From: Euzebyella marina
GTDB lineage: Bacteria; Bacteroidota; Bacteroidia; Flavobacteriales; Flavobacteriaceae
Length of the DNA stretch: 64,000 nucleotides
Reading direction: 5' to 3'
Assembly (NCBI RefSeq): GCF_014855515.1
Contig: NZ_JACYFK010000003.1
Span: 186,001 to 250,000, forward strand
Shown: one piece after another, positions 53,811 to 63,473 of the stretch
How the letters are laid out: every line of letters begins with the position of its first letter
Position numbering within the stretch: position 1 is the stretch's first letter
The notes under the pieces: generated by a model
What the model saw: the letters and a program-made list of their open reading frames with translations, nothing else
Databases searched by the model: none
What the model was told of the DNA's origin: nothing
Position numbers and translations under genes: made by a program

Positions 53811-56210
53811 ATGATAACCAACACAGAATTAGAGTACAAGGGTAACCTTTATCCGAATCGAGTAGTAGATTATGTTAGGGATAAGGATAAATTTTATTTC
53901 ACTTCCGAAAATGGGGTTATTCTTGAGATAACGGTTATTCAAGACCGAACCGTAAGGTTCAGATATGCCACCGAGAATAATTTTCAACCTGATTTTTCAT
54001 ACGCCGTTGATCCAGATGCCAAGAGAGGGTATAACCATCTTGAAATCTTGGAGACCAATACCGAATATATCATAGAAACGGCCAAACTTCAGATTTTGGT
54101 CGATAAGAATACCTTGCGAAATCAGATTTCCGATCTTAACGGAAATATTATCAACGAAGATGAACTGGGTTTTCATTGGGAAGAAAACTACGATTACGGT
54201 GGTAACACCGTCAAAATGAGCAAAATCACCCAGCCAACGGAGAGTTTTTATGGTATGGGCGATAAGGCAAGCCATAGCAACCTTAAAGGTAAGAGGTTGA
54301 ACAATTGGGTAATGGATCAATACGCGTTTGGTAAGGATCAAGACCCTTTATATAAAGCCATACCCTTTTATATAGGTCTTCACAGCGGTCAGGCCTACGG
54401 TATTTTTTTCGATAACAGCTTTCGTACCCAGTTTGATTTTGCGCATGAGCGTAGAACAACAACGAGCTTTTGGGCCGATGGGGGAGAAATGAACTATTAT
54501 TTCTTCTACGGTCCTGAGATGTACAAAGTGGTGAGGGCTTATTCGAACTTAACAGGTGTGCCCGAATTACCACCTCTTTGGGCTTTAGGTTACCATCAAT
54601 CGAAATGGAGCTATTTCCCAGAGAGCAACGTAAAAGATATTGCGAAACAGTTCAGGGATTTACAAATACCCTGCGATGCCATTTATTTGGATATTGATTA
54701 CATGGATGGTTTTCGCTGTTTCACTTGGGATAAAGAGCGCTTTCCTGAGCCTAAGCGCATGATAAAAGAATTGAGCGAGGACGGCTTTAAGACCGTTGCC
54801 ATGATTGACCCGGGCATCAAAATAGATAAAGATTATTGGGTCTATCAAGAAGCGATGGAAAATGACTATTTCTGTAAGCGCGCCGATGGCCCCTATATGA
54901 AGGGCAAGGTTTGGCCGGGCGAATGCCATTTTCCTGACTTTACCAATCCTGAAGTGAGGGAATGGTGGGCCGAGCTCTACAAAGAATTTATGGCCGATAT
55001 TGGTGTGCATGCCGTTTGGAACGATATGAACGAGCCGGCGGTCATGGAAGTACCGACCAAGACGGCACCTCTTGATACGCGACATGACTATGACGGCTAC
55101 CCTTGTAGTCATCGAAAAGCGCACAACGTTTACGGCATGCAAATGGTTCGTGCTACCTATGATGGTGTCAAAAAGTATGTATACCCGAAAAGGCCAATGG
55201 TGATCACTAGGGCCGCATACGCGGGTACTCAAAGATTCTCCTCGACTTGGACGGGCGATAATGTCGCCACCTGGGAGCACCTATGGATTGCCAATGTACA
55301 GGTACAGCGTATGTGTATGAGCGGTTATTCTTTTGTAGGCTCCGATATTGGAGGTTTCGCCGAGCAGCCCAGTGGTGAGCTTTTTGCTAGATGGATTCAA
55401 TTAGGGGTATTCCATCCCTTTTGTAGGGTACATTCGAGCGGTGACCATGGTGATCAAGAACCTTGGTCTTTTGGGGCCGAGATTACTCAAATCGTGAAGA
55501 AATTTATTGAACTTCGTTATCAGCTACTTCCTTACTTATATACCATGTTCTGGAGATATGTTAGGGAAGGTAAACCCATGATACAACCTATAGTCTGTTT
55601 TGACCAAGAAGATATGCAGACGCATTTTAGAACCGATGAGTTCATTTTTGGGGAGCAAATTCTCGTTTGCCCGGTGCAAGAACCCAATGCCCAAGGTAGG
55701 CGCATGTACATACCTAGAGGAAATTGGTATAGTTATTGGGATGATGAGGTTATTGAAGGAGGTAAAGAGAAATGGGTGGCCGCAGAATTGGATACCATGC
55801 CGCTATTCGTGAAGGAAGGGGCGATAATCCCAAAATACCCCATTCACCAATATGTCGGCGAAAAAGAGATTGAGCAACTAGTCTTGGAGGTGTATTTTAA
55901 GATCGGTGATGAAAGCTCAACGGTTTACGAAGATGCCGCAGACGGCTATGATTATGAAAATGGAAAGTTCAGTTTAAGAAACTTTAAGTTGCTCGGTAAA
56001 GATGATGAATTGATTATTCACCAGTTCAAAGACGGAGGTTTTGAAACCAGTTATAGTTCATTTGTAATTAACTTTCATGGGCTTCCTTTTGAAATAGGAA
56101 AAATTGAGATTGATAATGAAAAGGTGGGTGTAAGCGAAGTAAAGTTGAAGAACAATCGAACCATGCAACTGAGCAAAGAATTTACACAACTGCGCATAAC
56201 GTCAAAATGA
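53811..56210 (+). CDS. glycoside hydrolase family 31 alpha-glucosidase
   Basis: A 799-residue cytoplasmic enzyme without signal peptide. The N-terminal beta-sandwich (about 1-235) is followed by the GH31 barrel: LPPLWALGYHQSKWSYFPE, IPCDAIYLDIDYMDGF, then the nucleophile Asp405 in AVWNDMNEP, ITRAAYAGTQRFSSTWTGDN near 475-494 carrying the acid/base Asp, and GYSFVGSDIGGF. C-terminal beta domains follow. These features fit alpha-glucosidases that release glucose from maltose, maltooligosaccharides or glycogen ends. Next to glgB, so a role in glycogen or starch breakdown is likely. Confidence 0.95.
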   Translation: MITNTELEYKGNLYPNRVVDYVRDKDKFYFTSENGVILEITVIQDRTVRFRYATENNFQPDFSYAVDPDAKRGYNHLEILETNTEYIIETAKLQILVDKNTLRNQISDLNGNIINEDELGFHWEENYDYGGNTVKMSKITQPTESFYGMGDKASHSNLKGKRLNNWVMDQYAFGKDQDPLYKAIPFYIGLHSGQAYGIFFDNSFRTQFDFAHERRTTTSFWADGGEMNYYFFYGPEMYKVVRAYSNLTGVPELPPLWALGYHQSKWSYFPESNVKDIAKQFRDLQIPCDAIYLDIDYMDGFRCFTWDKERFPEPKRMIKELSEDGFKTVAMIDPGIKIDKDYWVYQEAMENDYFCKRADGPYMKGKVWPGECHFPDFTNPEVREWWAELYKEFMADIGVHAVWNDMNEPAVMEVPTKTAPLDTRHDYDGYPCSHRKAHNVYGMQMVRATYDGVKKYVYPKRPMVITRAAYAGTQRFSSTWTGDNVATWEHLWIANVQVQRMCMSGYSFVGSDIGGFAEQPSGELFARWIQLGVFHPFCRVHSSGDHGDQEPWSFGAEITQIVKKFIELRYQLLPYLYTMFWRYVREGKPMIQPIVCFDQEDMQTHFRTDEFIFGEQILVCPVQEPNAQGRRMYIPRGNWYSYWDDEVIEGGKEKWVAAELDTMPLFVKEGAIIPKYPIHQYVGEKEIEQLVLEVYFKIGDESSTVYEDAADGYDYENGKFSLRNFKLLGKDDELIIHQFKDGGFETSYSSFVINFHGLPFEIGKIEIDNEKVGVSEVKLKNNRTMQLSKEFTQLRITSK

Positions 56211-56246
56211 TTTTTTTGTACCATTGCGAAAATAAACATTACTGAT

Positions 56247-57056
56247 ATGAAAAAGATACTATTGGTTCTGGCTGTCTTTTTAGGGGTTGCAGCATGTAAG
56301 ACGAACCCTTTTACAGGAAAAAAAGTACTTAATTTTTATCCTAACAGTCAGATTTTCCCCATGGCTTTTGCCCAATATGACCAGTTTCTGACGGAGAATA
56401 ATGTAGTAAAGAATACTTCTGAAGCCCGTATGATTACCAAGGTAGGGCAGCGAATTTCTTCGGCCGCTGAACGTTGGTTGACCGCTAACGGGTATTCTGG
56501 TTACCTTAAAGACTATAAATGGGAATATAACTTGGTAAAAGATGAAACGGTGAACGCATGGTGTATGCCAGGTGGTAAAATTGTCTTTTATACAGGAATT
56601 CTACCGATTGCGGAGTCAGAAACGGGCGTGGCCGTGGTGATGGGTCATGAGGTAGCGCATGCTTTGGCCGATCATGGTGCGCAAAGAATGAGTGCTGGAA
56701 CTTTGCAGCAAATCGGTGCAGTCGCCGGTAATGTGGCAATTCAAGACCCACAAAAACGTAACATCTTCAACCAAGCGTATGGTGTTGGTTCTCAAGTGGG
56801 TGTCATGCTTCCCTTTAGTAGGGGCCATGAGACCGAAGCCGATAGAATAGGTCTTCAGATTATGGCAATTGCCGGTTACGATCCCGCAGAGGCAGCAGAG
56901 CTTTGGAAACGCATGAAAGCGAACAGCGGCGGTCAGGCCCCACCAGAATTTTTAAGTACGCATCCATCTAACGATACAAGAATCAACAATTTAACAGAGT
57001 GGGCACCAATGGCAAGGGCCGAGGCCAAGAAATTTGGTGTTACTTCGTTTGAATGA
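56247..57056 (+). CDS. M48 family zinc metalloprotease lipoprotein
   Basis: A 269-residue lipoprotein (KILLVLAVFLGVAAC, Cys about 17) of the BepA/LoiP-like M48 peptidases. Zinc site MGHEVAHALADHG carries HExxH, and the third ligand is in HETEADRIG, followed by the conserved Arg/Gly region. The C-terminus contains FLSTHPSNDTRINNL. Periplasmic or outer-membrane-anchored; such proteases take part in outer-membrane protein quality control. A terminator follows its stop codon after 26 bp. Confidence 0.95.
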   Translation: MKKILLVLAVFLGVAACKTNPFTGKKVLNFYPNSQIFPMAFAQYDQFLTENNVVKNTSEARMITKVGQRISSAAERWLTANGYSGYLKDYKWEYNLVKDETVNAWCMPGGKIVFYTGILPIAESETGVAVVMGHEVAHALADHGAQRMSAGTLQQIGAVAGNVAIQDPQKRNIFNQAYGVGSQVGVMLPFSRGHETEADRIGLQIMAIAGYDPAEAAELWKRMKANSGGQAPPEFLSTHPSNDTRINNLTEWAPMARAEAKKFGVTSFE

Positions 57057-57082
57057 TTCTGCTCAAAACATGTATATTTAAG

Positions 57083-57109
57083 ACCGTTCTCAAAAGGAAC
57101 GGTTTTTTT
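57083..57109 (+). terminator. rho-independent terminator after the M48 gene
   Basis: ACCGTTC-TCAAAAG-GAACGGT followed by seven T. It lies only nine bases before the ATG of the MFS gene, so that gene must be expressed by read-through or from a promoter not identified here. Confidence 0.75.
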
Positions 57110-57117
57110 ATGCAATT

Positions 57118-58449
57118 ATGGGTAAAACAATAGCTCCGAAAGGAAGCAAAAAACTTTTGAATGCTTGGGCATTCTATGATTGGGCCAATTCCGTTTACAA
57201 TTTGGTGGTATCATCGGCCATTTTTCCAATTTTTTACGGAGCGCTTACCTTGGTGAAAGATGAAAATGACAACGTCATTAGCGACCAAGTTTCCTTTTTA
57301 GGTATTGAGTTCAATAATGATACTTTGATTAGCTATGTTACCGCTGCCGCTTTTTTGGCGGTTTCTTTTTTGAGCCCCTTATTAAGCGGTATCGCCGACT
57401 ACGTGGGCAACAAGAAAATTTTCATGAAATTTTTCTGTTACTTGGGCTCCTTGTCCTGCATTGGCCTTATTTGGTTTAATATGGATTTTCTTTGGTTCGG
57501 TCTATTGTGTTACTTCTTAGCTTTGATAGGTTTTTGGGGAAGTATTGTTTTTTACAACTCGTACCTACCTGATATCGCTTTTAACGATCAGCAAGATGCG
57601 GTAAGTGCGAAGGGCTACGCTTTAGGATATATAGGGAGCGTAATTCTATTGATTATCTGCCTGATGATGATATTAAAGTACGAAGCCTTTGGATTTCAAG
57701 ATGAGGGTTTGCCTACCAGACTTTCATTTGTTCTTACGGGAATTTGGTGGATAGGTTTTAGCCAGTACACCTACTTTCACCTGCCAAAAGGAAATAAAAA
57801 GGAATCGTTTACCAAAGATTTACTCTTCAACGGATTCAAAGAGCTGAAATCGATTTGGAAAAAAATCAAGATCAATGTGCCTCTGAAGCGATATTTGGGT
57901 GCTTTCTTTGTTTATAGTATGGCCGTTCAGACCATTATGTTGGTGGCCACTTACTTTGGTATTGAAGAGCTTGATTGGGGAAAAACCGACTCTACCACAG
58001 GGCTTATTGTGAGTATTTTATTAATACAGATAGTTGCCATTTTTGGGGCGTATTTGACCTCAAAAAGTTCAGAAAGGTTTGGGAATATTAGCGTTTTGAT
58101 GGTGCTCAACCTTATCTGGATCATCATTTGTGTATTCGCTTATTTTATAACCACACCTAATGAATTCTATATAACCGCTGCCTTTGTTGGCTTGGTTATG
58201 GGCGGTATTCAGGCACTTTCTCGCTCGACTTATTCTAAGCTATTGCCCGATGATGCGGTCGATACAACCTCTTATTTTAGCTTTTACGATGTCTCGGAGA
58301 AAATAGGGATAGTGCTGGGTATGGTCTGCTACGGCTACGTTGCCCAAGTAACTGGTAGCATCCGTGGGTCCATTATTTTTTTCGGTATTTTCTTTTTGGT
58401 CGGTTTGTTGCTTTTGACCAGGGTTAAAAATAGACCTGTCAACTCTTAG
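57118..58449 (+). CDS. MFS transporter (UMF1/Atg22-like)
   Basis: A 443-residue transporter with about 12 membrane helices. The start AWAFYDWANSVYNLVVSSAIFPIFYGALT is the hallmark of the UMF1 family (DWANSxY), and SRSTYSKLLPDDAVDTTSYFSFYDVSEKIG near 365-395 is the conserved second-half loop. UMF1 members are related to yeast Atg22, a vacuolar amino acid exporter; bacterial substrates are mostly unknown. The strong hairpin immediately upstream suggests control of its expression. Confidence 0.9.
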   Translation: MGKTIAPKGSKKLLNAWAFYDWANSVYNLVVSSAIFPIFYGALTLVKDENDNVISDQVSFLGIEFNNDTLISYVTAAAFLAVSFLSPLLSGIADYVGNKKIFMKFFCYLGSLSCIGLIWFNMDFLWFGLLCYFLALIGFWGSIVFYNSYLPDIAFNDQQDAVSAKGYALGYIGSVILLIICLMMILKYEAFGFQDEGLPTRLSFVLTGIWWIGFSQYTYFHLPKGNKKESFTKDLLFNGFKELKSIWKKIKINVPLKRYLGAFFVYSMAVQTIMLVATYFGIEELDWGKTDSTTGLIVSILLIQIVAIFGAYLTSKSSERFGNISVLMVLNLIWIIICVFAYFITTPNEFYITAAFVGLVMGGIQALSRSTYSKLLPDDAVDTTSYFSFYDVSEKIGIVLGMVCYGYVAQVTGSIRGSIIFFGIFFLVGLLLLTRVKNRPVNS

Positions 58450-58704
58450 TCTAAAACGATAAGTAATTTTGAACTTTCTTGTAGGTTAAATAGTGTTATT
58501 TAATCGTATTAATTCTTTTCAATTATTTACTGGCAATATAAGATGTATACATTCGACAGATTCTTAATTATCGCTCTGTATTTTAGCGATTTAACATTTG
58601 TTTATATAAGTTGGTAGTTGGACCGATTAGATGGTCGTTTATCGATAATCCCCCTGTCATTAGAGTGATTACTTTTCATTTGTAATTCATTTGAAAAAGG
58701 GGGG

Positions 58705-61700
58705 ATGGGGTATTGTGATTTCTTTAAAAAGACGAAGAAGGTTTATTGCTTACTTTTTGGATTATTGTTTATAAGTGCCATTCCCTATTATTATTCTGGA
58801 TCAGGCTTAGACGAGGCAGAGGCTATTGATTTGTATCTCAATCATAATTTTCCGTCACGGGTAAGATATGATTTGAGTTATGAGCCAGTATTTTCCAATT
58901 TAACTTTTGATTCTCCCCTTACTTTTAATGAAGATGCCGCGTCCAATCGGATAATTGTAGGGCAGAGAGACGGTAAAATTTTTTGGTTTGATAAAGAGGA
59001 GTCAGTTATTCAAAAAAATACTCTTCTTGATTTATCTGATGAGGTTGGTGTAGTTTGGGATGGAGGATTTTTAGGTCTTGCCTTACACCCAGAGTTTGGA
59101 TCTCAGGGGAAGAATTATTTTTACGTTTATTACACGACCGAGGATGCAAATGGAGAGGATTACCCAGATTATCATTCTGGTCAGTGGTGTACAAATGATC
59201 AGTATTGGGGTAATTACCTAATTCTTTCAAGATATGATTTAAACCCCGAAACTTTTGAGGTTGACAAATCATCAGAACAGGTTCTATTAAAAAGAAGAAT
59301 GTATGGAACCACGCATCGAGGCGGTGGACTGTTATTCGGTGCTGATGGCTTTTTGTATCTCTCTACCGGTGATCAATCAGCATGGGTAAAAGCACAAGAT
59401 ATTAGCAATAATGTCGATGGAGGTGTTTTGAGAATAGATGTCGATAAAGATACTTTAAGAAGTCATCCAGCTATTAGGAAAATGCCTTCCCATGCCGGTT
59501 TTCAGGATGAAATTAGCGGTAATGATTATTGGATACCTAATGACAATCCATTCTTAAGTCCAGACGGCAAGAATTTTGAAGAATATTATAGTTTAGGGCA
59601 TCGTAATCCCCATCGGATGACGATGGACAGAGAAACTGGTGTTCTATATGTAGGGGAAATTGGGGGTGCTCTGCATGAGGAAATTAATGTAATCGAAAAA
59701 GGTAAAAATTACGGATGGCCTGTTTATGAAGGCCTTGTAAAAAATACTTCTTGCGTGCCTCAGCTTCTTGATTCGATGCCGCATACAAGACCTTTAACGA
59801 CCTTTCCAAGATCTGAAGCGAATTCTGTTATTGGTGGCTTCGTATACCGAGGTAATCAAATACCAGATTTATATGGTAAGTATATTTGCGCAGATTACGG
59901 TATTGGAGAAGAGATATGGTCAGTTAACATAGAGAATGGAAACTTTACTCAATTAGGAAATTTTGCATCAACAGATATCATATCTTTTGGAGAAGATTCA
60001 GAGGGAGAAATTTATTTGTTAAAACAGGGTATATCTAATCTTTACAAGATAACTTCGGTAAATAACCCCTACAATACGATTCCAGATTCTCTTTCCAAAA
60101 CAGGGGCATTTAAAGATTTGGAAACACTTGAACCAACCGAAGGTTTAATACCTTATGATTTGGTAGAATCATTTTGGTCTGATGGGGCAATTAAGAAGAG
60201 ATGGATGGCAGTTCCCAACGATGGGGACTATAACAGTGTAAATGAGAAAATTGTCTATTCTGAAAATGACCTTTGGAAGTTTCCAGTTGGTTCAGTTTTA
60301 ATAAAGCATTTCGAATTACCAATTGATCATAATGACCCTACTAAGAGAAAAAGATTAGAAACTCGATTTTCCGTAAAAGGAGAAGATAATCAGTTTTATT
60401 TTCTAACATATAAATGGAATGAATCACAGACCGATGCGGTACTTTTAACTGAGGGATTAGAAGAAAGTATTCTTGTTCAAAAGTCTGATGGAAGTAGTGA
60501 CTTTCAGATTTGGAGCTATCCTGATATTGGTGATTGTATAAGTTGTCATAACACAGTATCTGATGGAACCTTAGGCCCAAGAACTAGGTTTCTAAATAAG
60601 GATTATACGTATGATAAAACGGGTAGGACAGCGAACCAGTTGGTTACGTTTAGTCATTTGGGGATTATAGATCAAAACATAGAAGACATAGATGTTCCAA
60701 CTTTATTGACTTCAAAATCCATCAAAGATTCAACCGCAACAATTGAAGAAAAGGCAAGGTCTTATCTGGATTTGAATTGTGCTTATTGTCATAGACCAGG
60801 TACTGGTAATAGGGGTGAATTCGATTTAAGATTAACTAATAATCTTATACAAACTGGTATTTTGAATGCCGCACCTGTAGAAAGTCTTGGGCTTCCAGAT
60901 GAAAAAATTTTAGAACCTGGTAATTCTGGTTCCTCGATTTTATATCACCGTGTGCAAACTACGAACAAGTCTCTTCAGATGCCTCCTATTGGTAAAAACA
61001 AGATTGATGAAGAGGCTGTTAGGCTTTTGGAGACTTGGATTCAAAAATTGCAAGATCCTTGTCCCAAAAGTATTGTAATGGAGAGATATGACAATGTAGA
61101 AGGAACTTCAATTGCAGATTTGAAAAATCACCCTGGTTTTCCTGACATTCCCAGTGATACTTTGAGTCTTTACGAGTTCGACATCCCGGTGGATTCCGGG
61201 GACGACTACGGAGTGCGGGTGCGTGGTCTTCTGCGGGCGCCCGAGACGGGCACGTACCGTTTCTGGGTCTCGGGGGACAACGGCGTTGAGCTTATCCTTG
61301 GCACCGGCCCTGACGCCTCGGGGGCGGAGCGCATCGCGTACCACGACGACTGGTCCCGTTACCGCGAGTGGGGCCGCTACGCGACCCAGCGGTCGTTACC
61401 GGTCGAACTGGAGGCCGGCGGCCTGTACTATATGGAGGCGTTGATGAACGAGGGGAACGGCGGGGACCATCTGACGGTCGGCTGGCGTCGTCCTAGCGAC
61501 GGCGATGGGGAGGGTCCCTCGGAGGTCCTTCACTGCGCGTATTTCGCCGAGCTTCCGTCGGTGGCCGTGACCGGTGTTTCGGTGTCCCCTTCCTTGGCGA
61601 ACCTGACCGTCGGCTCGGCGCTGTCGCTTTCGGCTTCCGTCGCCCCTTCGGATGCCACGGACCCCGGGGTTTCCTGGTCGAGTTCCGACGAGGGCGTCGC

Positions 61701-63393
61701 CACTGTCGGCCCCGACGGTCTGGTCACCGGTGTCTCGGTGGGCGTTGCGACCGTTACGGCGACCACCTCGGACGGCGGGCACACGGCCAGCGCCGAGGTG
61801 ACGGTCGATGACTGTGTCGGGCGCATAGTGATGGAGAGGTACGAAGGGGTTTCCGGCTGGTCGGTTTCCGGCCTTCGCTCGCACCCTTCCTTTCCCGGCT
61901 CCCCCTCCTTTTCGGCGGACCTGGACGAGTTCGACATCCCGGTGGATTCCGGGGACGACTACGGAGTGCGGGTGCGGGGTCTTCTGCGTGCGCCCGAGAC
62001 GGGCACCTACCGTTTCTGGGTCTCGGGGGACAACGGCGTTGAGCTTATCCTTGGCACCGGCCCTGACGCCTCGGGGGCGGAGCGCATCGCGTACCACGAC
62101 GACTGGTCCCGTTACCGCGAGTGGGGCCGCTACGCGACCCAGCGGTCTTTGCCGGTCGAACTGGAGGCCGGCGGCCTGTACTATATGGAGGCGCTGATGA
62201 ACGAGGGGAACGGCGGGGACCATCTGACGGTCGGCTGGCGTCGTCCTAGCGACGGCGATGGGGAGGGTCCCTCGGAGGTCCTTCACTGCGCGTATTTCGC
62301 CGAGCTTCCGTCGGTGGCCGTGACCGGTGTTTCGGTGTCCCCTTCCTTGGCGAACCTGACCGTCGGCTCGGCGCTGTCGCTTTCGGCTTCCGTCGCCCCT
62401 TCGGATGCCACGGACCCCGGGGTGTCCTGGTCGAGTTCCGACGAGGGCGTCGCCACTGTCGGCCCCGACGGTCTGGTCACCGGTGTCTCGGTGGGCGTTG
62501 CGACCGTTACGGCGACCACCTCGGACGGCGGGCACACGGCCAGCGCCGAGGTTACGGTGGAGGACTCTCAAATACGGGTTTCAGGCATTCTTATTAGTCC
62601 AGATAGGTATGAATTAGTTGAGGGAGAAAGCCTACAAATGATAACCACACTAACCCCTACTAATCCTACAAATGACAAAGTGATTTGGTCAAGTAGTGAT
62701 TCTTTGGTAGTTAACGTAGATAGCCTTGGTATGGCTACTGCTCTTTTGCCGGGACAAGCGGTAGTCACTGCGACTACGGACGATGGTGGATACACTTCTT
62801 CCTCCGAAATAATTGTAGCTGACAGTATTATACCTGTCTCAGGCATTTATTTAAATCCCGATACTGCTGAACTTATAGTGGGAAATACACTTCAAGTATT
62901 AGCAACCATAGCGCCAAATAATGCTACAAACGATAAGGTCCACTGGTCTAGCAGAGATTCTTTAGTGGCCAGTGTAGACACCTTGGGTTTGGTTACGGCA
63001 CATTCTCCAGGAAATGTAAATATAACTGGTACAAGTGATGACGGAGGATATACATATAGTTCTCTAATTTCAGTTTATGAGGTTGTAACGACTAATACTA
63101 ATAAGAGTATTTCTACTTCTAAGAAGAAAGATACCAATATCTTAAACCCTGTAAACGATGAATTTAAGATATTTCCGAATCCTGCATCAGATTTTATCAC
63201 TATCGTTATTCCAGAAAATACTAAAGAATGTGTGTTAGGAATTTACGATGAAAGCAATAGATTGGTAATACGACAAATAGGATCTAATAATGAATTTAAG
63301 ATAGATGTCAGTGGCCTGAGTAAAGGTGTCTATATAATAGTGTTATCGGATTTAGAAAACAATACTTTATATGGAAAATTTTTAAAAGAATAG
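58705..63393 (+). CDS. secreted PQQ-type dehydrogenase/diheme cytochrome with PA14 and Ig-like repeats and T9SS tail
   Basis: A 1562-residue multidomain protein. After a signal/anchor near 12-32: sorbosone/glucose dehydrogenase beta-propeller (about 55-450, WDGGFLGLALHPEF, RGGGLLFGADGFLYLSTGDQ, GHRNPHRMT); SO2930-like diheme cytochrome c (about 465-785, hemes at CISCH 611-615 and CAYCH 692-696, LQMPPIG); two PA14 carbohydrate-binding modules (about 787-945 and 1038-1196); Big2 bacterial Ig-like domains at about 953, 1204, 1290 and 1376; and a type IX sorting domain (about 1485-1562, FKIFPNPASDF...KGVYIIVL). Secreted or surface redox enzyme of unknown sugar specificity. G+C changes abruptly within it (see repeat entry). 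Confidence 0.92.
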   Translation: MGYCDFFKKTKKVYCLLFGLLFISAIPYYYSGSGLDEAEAIDLYLNHNFPSRVRYDLSYEPVFSNLTFDSPLTFNEDAASNRIIVGQRDGKIFWFDKEESVIQKNTLLDLSDEVGVVWDGGFLGLALHPEFGSQGKNYFYVYYTTEDANGEDYPDYHSGQWCTNDQYWGNYLILSRYDLNPETFEVDKSSEQVLLKRRMYGTTHRGGGLLFGADGFLYLSTGDQSAWVKAQDISNNVDGGVLRIDVDKDTLRSHPAIRKMPSHAGFQDEISGNDYWIPNDNPFLSPDGKNFEEYYSLGHRNPHRMTMDRETGVLYVGEIGGALHEEINVIEKGKNYGWPVYEGLVKNTSCVPQLLDSMPHTRPLTTFPRSEANSVIGGFVYRGNQIPDLYGKYICADYGIGEEIWSVNIENGNFTQLGNFASTDIISFGEDSEGEIYLLKQGISNLYKITSVNNPYNTIPDSLSKTGAFKDLETLEPTEGLIPYDLVESFWSDGAIKKRWMAVPNDGDYNSVNEKIVYSENDLWKFPVGSVLIKHFELPIDHNDPTKRKRLETRFSVKGEDNQFYFLTYKWNESQTDAVLLTEGLEESILVQKSDGSSDFQIWSYPDIGDCISCHNTVSDGTLGPRTRFLNKDYTYDKTGRTANQLVTFSHLGIIDQNIEDIDVPTLLTSKSIKDSTATIEEKARSYLDLNCAYCHRPGTGNRGEFDLRLTNNLIQTGILNAAPVESLGLPDEKILEPGNSGSSILYHRVQTTNKSLQMPPIGKNKIDEEAVRLLETWIQKLQDPCPKSIVMERYDNVEGTSIADLKNHPGFPDIPSDTLSLYEFDIPVDSGDDYGVRVRGLLRAPETGTYRFWVSGDNGVELILGTGPDASGAERIAYHDDWSRYREWGRYATQRSLPVELEAGGLYYMEALMNEGNGGDHLTVGWRRPSDGDGEGPSEVLHCAYFAELPSVAVTGVSVSPSLANLTVGSALSLSASVAPSDATDPGVSWSSSDEGVATVGPDGLVTGVSVGVATVTATTSDGGHTASAEVTVDDCVGRIVMERYEGVSGWSVSGLRSHPSFPGSPSFSADLDEFDIPVDSGDDYGVRVRGLLRAPETGTYRFWVSGDNGVELILGTGPDASGAERIAYHDDWSRYREWGRYATQRSLPVELEAGGLYYMEALMNEGNGGDHLTVGWRRPSDGDGEGPSEVLHCAYFAELPSVAVTGVSVSPSLANLTVGSALSLSASVAPSDATDPGVSWSSSDEGVATVGPDGLVTGVSVGVATVTATTSDGGHTASAEVTVEDSQIRVSGILISPDRYELVEGESLQMITTLTPTNPTNDKVIWSSSDSLVVNVDSLGMATALLPGQAVVTATTDDGGYTSSSEIIVADSIIPVSGIYLNPDTAELIVGNTLQVLATIAPNNATNDKVHWSSRDSLVASVDTLGLVTAHSPGNVNITGTSDDGGYTYSSLISVYEVVTTNTNKSISTSKKKDTNILNPVNDEFKIFPNPASDFITIVIPENTKECVLGIYDESNRLVIRQIGSNNEFKIDVSGLSKGVYIIVLSDLENNTLYGKFLKE
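61174..62562 (+). repeat. GC-rich tandem duplication (PA14 plus Big2 module)
   Basis: Two in-frame units of 753 bp period: the duplicated part runs about 61174-61809 and again 61927-62562, with fewer than a dozen base differences seen by eye, almost all at third positions. The 60 bases at 61201-61260 contain 42 G or C, against 22 at 62641-62700 just after. The two Big2 domains that follow (62580-63080) are homologous but AT-rich. Confidence 0.9.
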
Positions 63394-63410
63394 TTAAAAT
63401 CTTATCTATT

Positions 63411-63440
63411 AAAAAAGCCTCCGTTTAAGGAGGCTTTCTT
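63411..63440. terminator. bidirectional terminator
   Basis: AAAGCCTCC-GTTTAA-GGAGGCTTT, flanked by A on the left and T on the right, between the convergent secreted-enzyme and DUF2807 genes. It can terminate both. Confidence 0.85.
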
Positions 63441-63473
63441 AGTTGACTGATTTTCGCTTTTTGATGTTATAAA

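Noticed and set aside
61174-62562. Tandem repeat as a CRISPR or transposon feature
   Set aside because: The units are protein-coding, in frame and 753 bp apart, and no spacers or terminal inverted repeats are present.
61396-62571. Open 391-residue antisense reading frame
   Set aside because: It results from the high G+C content and duplicated sequence, has no start signal or domain similarity, and lies wholly inside the secreted enzyme gene.
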